From an uncultured beta proteobacterium (GTDB lineage Bacteria; Pseudomonadota; Gammaproteobacteria; Burkholderiales; Burkholderiaceae): a stretch of 23,169 nucleotides of DNA. The stretch is taken from assembly GCA_903892315.1 (NCBI GenBank), contig CAITHY010000127.1:1-23169 (forward strand). Reading direction: 5' to 3'. Of the stretch, positions 15,919 to 23,169 are shown piece after piece (the first letter of the stretch is position 1; each line of letters begins with the position of its first letter). The notes beneath the pieces are model-generated. The model was not told where the DNA came from. It saw only the letters and a list, made by a program, of their open reading frames with translations, and made no database searches. The translations under genes and the position numbers were made by a program.

Positions 15919-16143
15919 TTACAGCAGGGATGGGGAAGGCTTGTCGCCAGGCGGGAGGGAGTAATCCAACTTGCGCTCATATAACCTAGTCTTATAGCAA
16001 TCTTGGTAGCCCTTACTGCCGATTTGCCAGCCAATCGAAGTGCAGTCATCTTGGGCAGCTGATTCAATAGAGCCACAGCCCGCAAGGCCAATAACAGCCA
16101 ACACCGTGGCAATAGGAAGAATGCGCAATTTTGTTGAATTCAT
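15919..16143 (-). CDS. Small predicted lipoprotein of unknown function
   Basis: The 74-residue protein has a signal peptide with a good lipobox, VIGLAGC, putting the lipidated cysteine at C23. The mature part is about 50 residues (GSIESAAQDDCTSIGWQIGS...), has two more cysteines (C34, C49) that could form a disulphide, and ends in a Pro-rich tail (SLPPGDKPSPSLL). No domain is recognised. The ATG at 16143 was chosen because it gives a proper signal peptide; the frame extends 11 codons further upstream. A GAGG lies only three bases before the ATG, so the ribosome site is poor. It is upstream of fdsB on the same strand but separated by hairpins and 203 bases, so it is probably not part of that operon. 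Confidence 0.7.
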   Translation of the reverse strand: MNSTKLRILPIATVLAVIGLAGCGSIESAAQDDCTSIGWQIGSKGYQDCYKTRLYERKLDYSLPPGDKPSPSLL

Positions 16144-16431
16144 GGCCTCAAGTCTACTTGATTCTGATCTCAACATCGAGAGGAATACCCCCTACTCCCG
16201 CCTCTGCAGCCTTCACATCAAATGGCTGAAGATGGTCCTTAGGGCTGGGTTGGTCTTAACTACCAGTAAAAGACTGTTTTTGCCCTATTTTCTTTTCAAT
16301 ACTTTGAGCTTAGCTAGTGCCCCGTATTTTGAATGAGGCCCTACAGGGAAAGCATCTACTTGTCTTTATGGGTCAACATCAGTAACAATCAAATGCACAC
16401 AAGCTAATAAATATAACCACGCGGAGACCTC

Positions 16432-17025
16432 ATGAAAAGCATCATTAAAAAACTCACCTCATCACTTTTTTGTTTTGCCATCCTATCTATAGGCGGTGTT
16501 GCACAAGCCCAAAATTCAGACGGATTCACCGACCTGATTGATGGGGTTAGCCTCAGTGGCTGGAACATTATTGGGAGCGCCAATTGGGTGATCGGTAATG
16601 GCATTGTCGAAGGCAACAAACCCTCTGGATTTTTAGTTAGCACCAAAACTTACAAGAACTTTGTCATCAAGGCGGAGTTTTATGCGGAGTCCAATACAAA
16701 TAGCGGGATCTTCATTCGCTGCCAAGACCCAAATAAGGTGAGCCAATACACTTGCTATGAAATTAATATTTGGGATACCCGCCCCGAGCAAGCTTATGCA
16801 ACTGGAGCCATTGTGGATGTTGCTAAAGTCGATCCCGTTCCTAAAGCAGGTGGGCGCTGGAACACTATGGAAATTGTTGCGAACGGTCCCAACTTTAAGG
16901 TCATGATGAATGGTGAAGTTACAGTGGCCAATGGCCAAGACAGTAAGTACTCTGAGGGCCCCGTTGCACTGCAGTCAGCTGGTGGCGTAATTAAGTTTAG
17001 AAAACTGCAAATTAAACCCCTATAA
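16432..17025 (+). CDS. Secreted DUF1080 (3-keto-disaccharide hydrolase-like) protein
   Basis: The 197-residue protein has a signal peptide (MKSIIKKLTSSLFCFAILSI, cleavage after AQA at about 26) and one concanavalin-like beta-sandwich domain of the DUF1080 type. Family features seen are FTDLIDGVSLSGWNIIGSANW (32-52), an NTNSGIFIRCQD segment, a YEINIWDTRP segment, GRWNTMEIVANGPNFKVMMNGE and the final GGVIKFRKLQIKPL. Some members hydrolyse 3-keto-sugars or bind carbohydrate; activity here is not established. A GGAG site is six bases before the ATG. It stands alone, diverges from the lipoprotein gene, and is followed at once by a strong terminator. Confidence 0.82.
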   Translation: MKSIIKKLTSSLFCFAILSIGGVAQAQNSDGFTDLIDGVSLSGWNIIGSANWVIGNGIVEGNKPSGFLVSTKTYKNFVIKAEFYAESNTNSGIFIRCQDPNKVSQYTCYEINIWDTRPEQAYATGAIVDVAKVDPVPKAGGRWNTMEIVANGPNFKVMMNGEVTVANGQDSKYSEGPVALQSAGGVIKFRKLQIKPL

Positions 17026-17046
17026 AAATGATCGCCTCAAAAAGTC

Positions 17047-17073
17047 AAAAGCCGCTATTAAGCGGCTTTTTTA
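17047..17073. terminator. Strong, probably bidirectional intrinsic terminator
   Basis: AAAAGCCGCT-ATTA-AGCGGCTTTT forms a 10-bp perfect stem, with T-runs on both strands. It lies 21 bases after the DUF1080 stop and 18 bases after the end of the convergent YciI gene, so it likely serves both. Confidence 0.92.
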
Positions 17074-17090
17074 TTCCCTACAAATCTGCA

Positions 17091-17396
17091 TTATTTTGCC
17101 GGTGGAAAACCAGCTTTTTGTTCCCACATATTATTAAAGACATGAATGATTGGCTTCTCATAAACGCCAGCCTTGGTATAAGGCTCATCCTTTAACCAAG
17201 CATCAACATCTGCCCGGCTGGGAAAATCGATTGCGAGCAAGCTACCAACCGTAGTCTTGCCATCATCAGAAGTCATTGGTCCAGCGAAAGCCATGCGATC
17301 AGAAAGTTGCGCCAAGTAGGCGCGGTGTTCTGGGCGGATTTGAATACGCAAGTCAGCAGTGCCTGGTTTATCCATTAACAAAATTGCAAAGATCAT
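17091..17396 (-). CDS. YciI-family protein
   Basis: The 101-residue single-domain protein matches the YciI-like dimeric ferredoxin-fold family. It opens MIFAILLMDKPG, then has RPEHRAYLAQLSDRMAFAGPM with the conserved histidine (H24), DFPSRADVDAWLKDEPYTKAGVY, and a hydrophobic strand near the end. Family members are small cytosolic proteins with a conserved His/Asp pair; most have no proven reaction. A GGAG site lies seven bases upstream of the ATG. It is a single gene between a terminator and the tRNA-Ser locus, so context gives no function. Confidence 0.85.
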   Translation of the reverse strand: MIFAILLMDKPGTADLRIQIRPEHRAYLAQLSDRMAFAGPMTSDDGKTTVGSLLAIDFPSRADVDAWLKDEPYTKAGVYEKPIIHVFNNMWEQKAGFPPAK

Positions 17397-17465
17397 GTTT
17401 TCTCCGTTTTTTTAATTGGTTTTGTATTGTTGCTTAACTACTGAGATATTACGGGAAGTTCCAAA

Positions 17466-17490
17466 GAAAAAGCCACCCTCAGGTGGCTTT
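17466..17490 (-). terminator. Terminator of the tRNA-Ser gene
   Basis: On the minus strand, ten bases after the tRNA CCA end, AAAGCCACC-TGAG-GGTGGCTTT is followed by a T-run. The stem is 9 bp with a tetraloop. Confidence 0.88.
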
Positions 17491-17499
17491 CATGATGCT

Positions 17500-17590
17500 T
17501 GGCGGAAGGGGCGGGATTCGAACCCGCGGTAGGCTATTAACCTACGCACGCTTTCCAGGCGTGTGACTTAAACCGCTCATCCACCCTTCC
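17500..17590 (-). tRNA. tRNA-Ser (anticodon GGA)
   Basis: The minus strand carries a complete class II tRNA. The acceptor stem GGAAGGG/CCCTTCC is followed by discriminator G and an encoded CCA. The anticodon stem ACGC/GCGT frames CTGGAAA with anticodon GGA, which reads TCC and TCT serine codons. A long variable arm and the T-loop GGTTCGAATCC are present. Its length of 91 bases with CCA is usual for tRNA-Ser. No phage or island attachment duplication is seen next to it. Confidence 0.97.
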
Positions 17591-17648
17591 GGAGCCGTTG
17601 ATTATACGATTGCCGAAAGGGCTTTGCCCTAAATACCAATAAAGTACC

Positions 17649-19622
17649 TTAGAGAGACTCTTTGAGCTGATCCAAGATATGGGGATTTTCCAGGGTGGAG
17701 GTGTCTTGAGTCACCTCCTCGCCTTTAGCGATCACCCGTAAGAGACGACGCATGATCTTGCCGGAACGGGTCTTGGGCAAGTTATCGCCGAAACGAACAT
17801 CCTTAGGCTTAGCAATTGGACCGATCTCTTTGCCAACCCAGTTGCGCAACTCAGTAGCGAGCTTTTTAGCTTCGTCACCAGTTGGACGGCCGCCTTTGAG
17901 TACAACGAATACACAAATAGCCTCACCAGTCAGCTCATCAGGACGTCCCACTACCGCCGCTTCAGCAACCAATGGATTAGCCACTAAGCATGATTCGATT
18001 TCCATCGTGCCCATACGGTGACCGGAAACGTTCAAGACGTCGTCGATGCGACCGGTAATAGTGAAGTAGCCAGTATCTTTGTTGCGGATTGCGCCATCAC
18101 CTGCCAAATATAAAGTGCCGCCTAATTCTTCTGGGAAATAGGATTTCACAAAACGATCGGCATCATTCCAAATCGTACGAATCATGGAAGGCCATGGGCG
18201 CTTCACAACCAAGATACCACCCTGGCCGTTTGGAACATCCACACCAGCCTCATCCACAATAGCCGCCTGAATACCCGGCAGTGGCAATGTGCATGAACCT
18301 GGAATCATTGGGGTTGCGCCCGGCAATGGTGAAATCATATGTCCACCAGTTTCCGTTTGCCAAAAAGTATCGGCAATTGGACAATTTGAATTACCCACAT
18401 GCTCGTAGTACCACATCCACGCTTCTGGATTAATTGGCTCCCCAACGGAACCCAGAAGACGTAATGATGACAAATCGTAACTCTTCGGATGGACTGCTTC
18501 ATCGTTGCTTGATGCTTTGATCAATGAACGAATCGCGGTTGGTGCTGTATAAAAAATAGAGGCTTTGTGTTTCTGAATCATGTCCCAGAAGCGCCCAGCA
18601 TTAGGATAAGTTGGTACGCCTTCAAAGACGATCTCAGTAGCGCCAACTGCGAGCGGGCCATAAGTAATGTAGGAATGGCCTGTTACCCAACCAATGTCAG
18701 CAGTACACCAGAACACATCGTTTGGCTTGATGTCAAAGGTCCACTTCATTGTGAGAATTGCCCACAAGAGGTAGCCACCCGTGGAATGTTGAACACCCTT
18801 TGGCTTACCAGTTGAACCGGATGTGTAAAGAATAAATAATGGATGCTCAGCGCTCACCCACTCTGGCTCACAAGTCGTGGCTTCATTCGCCACAATCTCT
18901 TGCATCCAAACATCGCGACCTGCTTGCATAGTGACATCAGTGCCAGTACGCTTACTCACGATCACATGCTTGACCTTAGGGCACTCGCCAGTAGAGAGCG
19001 CTTCGTCACAAATGGCTTTGAGTGGCAATGCCTTGCCGCCGCGGAACTGTCCGTCAGCAGTAATGACTGCGACTGCACCCACATCCATAATGCGATCACG
19101 CAAAGCTTGGGCGGAGAAACCACCAAACACTACAGAATGAATTGCACCGATACGTGCGCATGCTTGCATGGCAACAATGCCTTCAATAGTCATTGCCATA
19201 TAAATAATGACGCTGTCACCAGACTTGACACCCATCTTGCGTAGTGCGTTTGCCATCTTGCAAACACGCTCAAGCATTTCTTTATAAGTAACTTTGGTAA
19301 CGGTACCGTCATCCGCTTCAAAAATGATGGCGGTTTTATCGCCCAAGCCAGCTTCAACTTGGCGATCTAAACAGTTATATGAGGCATTCGTTGTGCCATC
19401 TTCAAACCATTTGTAGAAAGGCGCTTTGGATTCGTCCAATACTTTGGTAAAGGGCTTTTTCCAATAGAGATTCTCTTTAGCAAGACGACCCCAGAAACCG
19501 TCGTAATCAGAATTAGCTTCAGCACAAAGCTTGTTATAGGCTTCCATACCCGGAATTGCCGCACCCTTTACAAAGTCTGCAGGTGGGTTAAAAACGCGGT
19601 TTTCTTGCTTTAATGGTTCCAT
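17649..19622 (-). CDS. acs: Acetyl-CoA synthetase (AMP-forming)
   Basis: The 657-residue enzyme activates acetate to acetyl-AMP with ATP and transfers it to CoA, feeding the TCA cycle. ANL-superfamily motifs are all present: the P-loop [15 protein letters not shown] (266-280), [11 protein letters not shown] (417-427), the adenine-contact region, [18 protein letters not shown] (519-536) and the C-terminal TRSGKIMRR with catalytic Lys622, the usual site of acetylation control. Length is normal for Acs. It starts at 19622 with GAGG about ten bases upstream. The gene is divergent from fumarase across a 187-base region with symmetrical elements. The gene stands alone on the minus strand, since the tRNA lies beyond it. 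Confidence 0.97.
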   Translation of the reverse strand: MEPLKQENRVFNPPADFVKGAAIPGMEAYNKLCAEANSDYDGFWGRLAKENLYWKKPFTKVLDESKAPFYKWFEDGTTNASYNCLDRQVEAGLGDKTAIIFEADDGTVTKVTYKEMLERVCKMANALRKMGVKSGDSVIIYMAMTIEGIVAMQACARIGAIHSVVFGGFSAQALRDRIMDVGAVAVITADGQFRGGKALPLKAICDEALSTGECPKVKHVIVSKRTGTDVTMQAGRDVWMQEIVANEATTCEPEWVSAEHPLFILYTSGSTGKPKGVQHSTGGYLLWAILTMKWTFDIKPNDVFWCTADIGWVTGHSYITYGPLAVGATEIVFEGVPTYPNAGRFWDMIQKHKASIFYTAPTAIRSLIKASSNDEAVHPKSYDLSSLRLLGSVGEPINPEAWMWYYEHVGNSNCPIADTFWQTETGGHMISPLPGATPMIPGSCTLPLPGIQAAIVDEAGVDVPNGQGGILVVKRPWPSMIRTIWNDADRFVKSYFPEELGGTLYLAGDGAIRNKDTGYFTITGRIDDVLNVSGHRMGTMEIESCLVANPLVAEAAVVGRPDELTGEAICVFVVLKGGRPTGDEAKKLATELRNWVGKEIGPIAKPKDVRFGDNLPKTRSGKIMRRLLRVIAKGEEVTQDTSTLENPHILDQLKESL

Positions 19623-19738
19623 GCTTCACAGCCCTCTATCTAATAATCAATAATCTAAAATCAACTACAAATGCGAGAAAATGTCGCAAAATAAGCGTTT
19701 TAGACTCTCAAGACCTTAGAAGATAAGTGAAAACACTG

Positions 19739-19778
19739 GGGTTTTGCTCTATGGCAAACCCTTAAAATAGGGCAAACC
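19739..19778. promoter_or_regulatory. Inverted and direct repeats in the acs-fumarase divergent region
   Basis: TTTGC-N6-GCAAA (19743-19758) sits inside a larger imperfect symmetry GGGTTTTGC...GCAAACCC (19739-19761). The half-site GGCAAACC then recurs as a direct repeat at 19753-19760 and 19771-19778, 18 bases apart. A -10-like TAAAAT lies between them at 19763. The arrangement resembles a two-site operator that could control one or both divergent genes. The regulator is not identified. Confidence 0.35.
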
Positions 19779-19809
19779 TTACTAATAATGTGGAAATAAG
19801 CAGATAACC

Positions 19810-21333
19810 ATGACCAATATCAAACAAAACGACCTGATTCAAAGCGTTGCGGACGCATTTCAGTTCATCTCCTACTACCACCCCAAGGACTTTATTACTG
19901 CTATGGGCAAGGCTTATGAACTGGAACAAGGTCATGGCGCCAAAGATGCGATTGCCCAGATTTTGACCAATAGCCGTATGTGCGCCGAAGGTCATCGACC
20001 AATGTGCCAAGACACCGGTATTGCTGTGGTCTTCCTCAAGATTGGCATGAATGTGCAATGGTCTGATGCAACCATGAGCGTCACTGACATGGTGAATGAA
20101 GGTGTGCGTCGCGCTTACCTCAATCCGGACAATACGTTGCGCGCCTCAGTCTTGGCAGACCCCGCAGGCAAACGTAAAAATACTGGCGACAATACTCCTG
20201 CTGTGATCCATTACGAAATCGTCCCTGGTGATGATGTTGAAGTGATTTGTGCTGCCAAAGGGGGTGGCTCAGAAAACAAAGCCAAGATGGTGATGCTCAA
20301 CCCTTCTGATTCCATTGTGGATTGGGTTCTCAAAACAGTTCCGACTATGGGTGCCGGTTGGTGCCCCCCTGGCATTCTTGGTATTGGCATTGGCGGTACA
20401 CCAGAAAAAGCAATGCTGATGGCTAAAGAAGCCTTGATGGGCCCAGTTGATATTCAAGAACTGATTGAGCGTGGTCCTCAAAATCGCGTTGAAGAGTTGC
20501 GTCTCGAGCTCTATGAAAAAGTAAACAAACTTGGTATTGGTGCTCAAGGCCTAGGTGGCTTGGCAACAGTTCTCGACATCAAGATTCTGGACTACCCAAC
20601 GCATGCCGCTTCATTGCCAGTAGCGATGATCCCAAATTGTGCAGCGACTCGTCACATTCATTTCCACTTGCATGGGGATGGCCCCGCTAAGCTAGAAGCT
20701 CCTTCCCTCTCCGATTGGCCGGATGTCACTTGGACACCAGATGTTCAAAAATCTAAGCGCATCAATTTAGACACCCTCACCGCCGCAGAAGTAGCTAGCT
20801 GGAAACCAGGCGAGACTTTATTGCTCAACGGCAAAATTTTGACTGGTCGTGATGCGGCACATAAGCGCATTCAGGACATGCTCGCTAAAGGCGAAGAATT
20901 ACCAGTGAGCTTTAAAAACCGTGTGATCTATTATGTTGGCCCAGTTGATCCCGTCCGTGATGAGGCAGTCGGTCCAGCAGGCCCTACTACCTCTACCCGC
21001 ATGGATAAGTTCACTGAGATGATGCTTGCTAAAACTGGCTTGATCTCCATGATTGGTAAAGCAGAGCGCGGACCAGAGGCGATTGAAGCTATCAAGAAAC
21101 ACAAGTCAGCCTATTTAATGGCTGTTGGTGGTGCCGCTTACTTAGTATCCAAAGCAATCCAAACTTCGAAAGTGGTTGGCTTTGCAGATTTGGGCATGGA
21201 AGCAATCTACGAATTTGATGTCAAAGATATGCCGGTGACTGTTGCGGTGAATTCAGAAGGCATCTCAATGCACAATGAAGGTCCACGCGAATGGCAAGCA
21301 AAGATTGCCGGCATTCCAGTCAAGATTGCTTAA
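19810..21333 (+). CDS. Class I fumarate hydratase (iron-sulphur)
   Basis: The 507-residue enzyme interconverts fumarate and malate in the TCA cycle. It is a fusion of the alpha (about 1-290) and beta (about 310-507) parts of the class I, oxygen-sensitive [4Fe-4S] type. The cluster cysteines are visible at C66 (RPMCQDTG), C185 (GAGWCPPGILGIGIGGTPEK) and C277 (PNCAATRHIHFHL), matching the three ligands known for FumA. The beta part has DVQKSKRINLDTL and GPAGPTTSTRMDKF. The length fits class I fumarases. The ribosome site before the ATG is weak. It is divergent from acs, and murI starts 21 bases after its stop, so murI-tonB may be read through from this promoter. Confidence 0.95.
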   Translation: MTNIKQNDLIQSVADAFQFISYYHPKDFITAMGKAYELEQGHGAKDAIAQILTNSRMCAEGHRPMCQDTGIAVVFLKIGMNVQWSDATMSVTDMVNEGVRRAYLNPDNTLRASVLADPAGKRKNTGDNTPAVIHYEIVPGDDVEVICAAKGGGSENKAKMVMLNPSDSIVDWVLKTVPTMGAGWCPPGILGIGIGGTPEKAMLMAKEALMGPVDIQELIERGPQNRVEELRLELYEKVNKLGIGAQGLGGLATVLDIKILDYPTHAASLPVAMIPNCAATRHIHFHLHGDGPAKLEAPSLSDWPDVTWTPDVQKSKRINLDTLTAAEVASWKPGETLLLNGKILTGRDAAHKRIQDMLAKGEELPVSFKNRVIYYVGPVDPVRDEAVGPAGPTTSTRMDKFTEMMLAKTGLISMIGKAERGPEAIEAIKKHKSAYLMAVGGAAYLVSKAIQTSKVVGFADLGMEAIYEFDVKDMPVTVAVNSEGISMHNEGPREWQAKIAGIPVKIA

Positions 21334-21354
21334 TCAGCGACTACTGAGCAAATA

Positions 21355-22161
21355 TTGGCACTCATAGGAGTATTCGACTCTGGCGTTGGAGGCCTATCCG
21401 TATTGGATGAGGCTCTGCGCCAGCTGCCCCAGCATGACTATATTTATCTTGCTGATTCAGCCAATGCGCCTTATGGAGAAAAATCAAGCGACTGGATTGC
21501 CGCGCGCAGTCTGACTCTTTGCAGTCATCTGGCCAGCAGAGGATGTGACGCCATTGTGGTGGCCTGCAATACAGCCACAGCAGAAGCGATTCAGCAAATG
21601 CGAGAATCGATTTCTATTCCGATCATTGGAGTTGAGCCAGGCATTAAACCAGCCGCTATGCAGTCGCAAAATAATATTGTGGGAGTCCTTGCTACTGAAG
21701 CGACTCTCAAGAGCGATAAGTTCAATGCCCTATTAAATACCTTGCCAAATGATTGCCGCTTCATCAAGCAAGCTGGCGCAGGATTGGTGTCATTAATAGA
21801 GTCGGGTCAAGCAGATAGCGAAGCAACTTTAGAGTTACTAGCCAAACATCTTGAGCCCATTCAAGATGCTGGGGCAGATACGCTAGTACTAGGCTGCACG
21901 CACTACCCCTTCTTGAGAAAAGCCATTCGCAAACTACTAGGTGAGTCGATTACGCTGATTGATACCAGTGATGCTGTAGTTAGGCAGCTCAAGAGACAGC
22001 TTGAGAATCTGAAAGATACAAACCCAAGCAATGAGCCTGGAACGGTGCTATTTCTGAGCAGCAAGAACGAAGCGTCACTATTACTCATGGCGCAAGATTT
22101 AATGTCCACGGATTTAACTGCGCATGCAATAGAAGCACGCATCTTAGGTGAAATCAGATGA
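21355..22161 (+). CDS. murI: Glutamate racemase
   Basis: The 268-residue enzyme makes D-glutamate for peptidoglycan. The start is TTG, since MALIGVFDSGVGGLSVL aligns with the family only from here and no ATG is nearby; the ribosome site is weak. The catalytic cysteine pair is C71 (VVACNTATAEA) and C181 (LVLGCTHYPFLR), and the N-terminal FDSGVGG holds Asp8. Length is normal. It begins 21 bases after fumarase, and its stop overlaps the tonB-like start (ATGA), so these genes are likely one transcript. Confidence 0.94.
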   Translation: MALIGVFDSGVGGLSVLDEALRQLPQHDYIYLADSANAPYGEKSSDWIAARSLTLCSHLASRGCDAIVVACNTATAEAIQQMRESISIPIIGVEPGIKPAAMQSQNNIVGVLATEATLKSDKFNALLNTLPNDCRFIKQAGAGLVSLIESGQADSEATLELLAKHLEPIQDAGADTLVLGCTHYPFLRKAIRKLLGESITLIDTSDAVVRQLKRQLENLKDTNPSNEPGTVLFLSSKNEASLLLMAQDLMSTDLTAHAIEARILGEIR

Positions 22162-22844
22162 GCGCCTTTTTTAAAAAGTTAGATGAGTTTCTGCCGTTCA
22201 ACAAAACGGAACGCATCATTATTGCGATCGTGGTGCTCTTGCATGCCCTCCCCGCTCTGGAGTTTTTACACTTTAGTCAGCGCCCACCGCAAATGGATGA
22301 TGAGCGTGTCATGGCCAATTTAGTGAGCCCAGAGGCTTCTAAAACCCAACAACCACCTACTGCCACTCCGCCTAAACCAAAAGAAGAAAAGAAAGCGGTT
22401 AAAGAAACGCCAAAGGAAAAACCTACTGAGAAGCCTAGCCCTACACAGGCACAGCCGCCAGCACCTACGAATCAAGCCCAAAGCAAATCCGATGCACCAC
22501 AACAAAACGCTGCTGTAGCCCCTGCGACCAGTGGGGGTGCTAGCGGTACACCTATCCAGACTGACATTGGTAAACTAATTGTGGTTTATCAGCCTGATGC
22601 TGACGCTTACTACCCTTCGTTCTCGAAACGCTCTGGTGAACAAGGTGCGGTTGTAGTGCGCTTAATTATTGATGAGACTGGTAGCGTAGAAGATGTAGCC
22701 TTGCTGCAGTCGAGTACCTTTCCAAGACTTGACCGCGCTGCAACTGATATCGGCAAACGTTATCGTTTTAAACCTTTTTTAGTAAATGGTTCACCTCAAA
22801 GAATTTCCACCAATCTTTTAATCAAATTTAATCTCAAGAATTAA
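22158..22844 (+). CDS. tonB: TonB-family energy-transducing protein
   Basis: The 228-residue protein has one N-terminal membrane helix at about 19-36 (ERIIIAIVVLLHALPALEF). A long Pro/Lys/Glu/Ala-rich linker follows at about 58-125 (KPKEEKKAVKETPKEKPTEK), then a TonB C-terminal domain at about 150-228 with QGAVVVRLIIDETGSVEDVALLQSS and YRFKPFLVNGSPQ. TonB spans the periplasm to power outer-membrane receptors with the proton motive force via ExbBD. It overlaps murI by four bases, and an exbB/tolQ-like gene follows five bases later, supporting a TonB-ExbB unit. The usual SYP-type box is not obvious, so specificity is unclear. Confidence 0.9.
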   Translation: MSAFFKKLDEFLPFNKTERIIIAIVVLLHALPALEFLHFSQRPPQMDDERVMANLVSPEASKTQQPPTATPPKPKEEKKAVKETPKEKPTEKPSPTQAQPPAPTNQAQSKSDAPQQNAAVAPATSGGASGTPIQTDIGKLIVVYQPDADAYYPSFSKRSGEQGAVVVRLIIDETGSVEDVALLQSSTFPRLDRAATDIGKRYRFKPFLVNGSPQRISTNLLIKFNLKN

Positions 22845-22849
22845 TCAAT

Positions 22850-23169
22850 ATGAATACACCATTTGGCATAGCAAATCTCTGGCTTGAAGGCGATGCGATT
22901 ACGCGATTTGTAGCAATCGCCCTGCTCATCTGCTCCATTGTGACCTGGGTCATATTGCTCACTCGACTTTGGGATTTACGTAATCTACGTAAACTCAAAC
23001 CTGAGCTAGAGCAATTCTGGCGCGCCACTTCATTTGATCAAGGCTTAGAAGTATTTAGTAATCATGCCACCAATCCTTATTACCAAATTGCGAAGTCAGC
23101 AACCAAAGCATCTGCGCATCACCAAAGTCAATCCACCAATCACCGTGAATTACTGCAAACACTGAACTA
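22850..23169 (+). CDS. exbB: ExbB/TolQ/MotA-family proton channel protein, partial (3' end beyond window)
   Basis: The first 106 codons are present and begin MNTPFGIANLWLEGDAITRF, then a membrane helix VAIALLICSIVTWVILLTRLWDLR, which fits the N-terminal helix of the ExbB/TolQ family. The following hydrophilic part would be cytoplasmic. It starts five bases after the tonB stop, with no clear ribosome site, so it is probably translated by coupling. ExbB is preferred over TolQ because of tonB next door. The gene runs off the right edge, and exbD would be expected after it. Confidence 0.85.
   Translation, partial: MNTPFGIANLWLEGDAITRFVAIALLICSIVTWVILLTRLWDLRNLRKLKPELEQFWRATSFDQGLEVFSNHATNPYYQIAKSATKASAHHQSQSTNHRELLQTLN

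Noticed and set aside
17500..17590. tRNA-Ser as an integration site for a mobile element
   Set aside because: No integrase gene and no duplicated tRNA 3' end were seen on either side.

Overview
This window looks like a chromosome segment of a freshwater betaproteobacterium close to Polynucleobacter (Burkholderiaceae). That placement is inferred from the protein flavour: NadA with a betaproteobacterial N-terminus, an FdsA/FdsB-type NAD-linked formate dehydrogenase, and class I fumarase. It also rests on moderate base composition and compact gene packing. No ribosomal RNA or other definitive taxonomic marker is present.

Layout. (1) 1-4255, minus strand: the N-terminal ~1,400 residues of a giant two-partner-secretion (filamentous haemagglutinin-type) exoprotein, open at the left edge. 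It has a signal peptide, a TPS domain with an NPNGI motif, duplicated modules, a 92-bp perfect direct repeat, an Ala/Thr/Asn-rich interruption and a Tyr-rich loop. (2) 4256-5261: an AT-rich ~1 kb gap with inverted repeats, a 12-bp tandem repeat and a possible small hydrophobic ORF. (3) 5262-10326: de novo NAD synthesis, with nadA-nadC on plus and nadB on minus, plus a membrane-anchored TAXI-type solute-binding-like protein between nadC and nadB. (4) 10367-10872, minus: a RelE/ParE toxin with a ParD-like antitoxin, directly upstream of nadB. (5) 10990-15715, minus: a soluble molybdenum formate dehydrogenase of two large subunits, a fused FdsG-FdsB diaphorase and FdsA, ending in a strong terminator. 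(6) 15919-17590: a small lipoprotein, a secreted DUF1080 protein, a YciI-family protein and tRNA-Ser(GGA), with clear terminators. (7) 17649-21333: divergent acs (acetyl-CoA synthetase) and class I fumarase. (8) 21355-23169: murI, tonB and the start of an exbB/tolQ-like gene in a tight plus-strand run.

How it fits together. Most genes are central metabolism. NadB oxidises aspartate to iminoaspartate, NadA condenses it with dihydroxyacetone phosphate to give quinolinate, and NadC makes nicotinate mononucleotide. The formate dehydrogenase reduces NAD+ with formate. Acs and fumarase feed and run the TCA cycle. TonB and the ExbB-like protein energise outer-membrane uptake. The accessory parts are the exoprotein with its AT-rich leader region and the toxin-antitoxin pair.

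The points most worth a second look are the orphan TAXI protein inside the NAD cluster, the fused FdsG-FdsB without neighbouring fdsC/fdsD, and the architecture and unusual start of the exoprotein.
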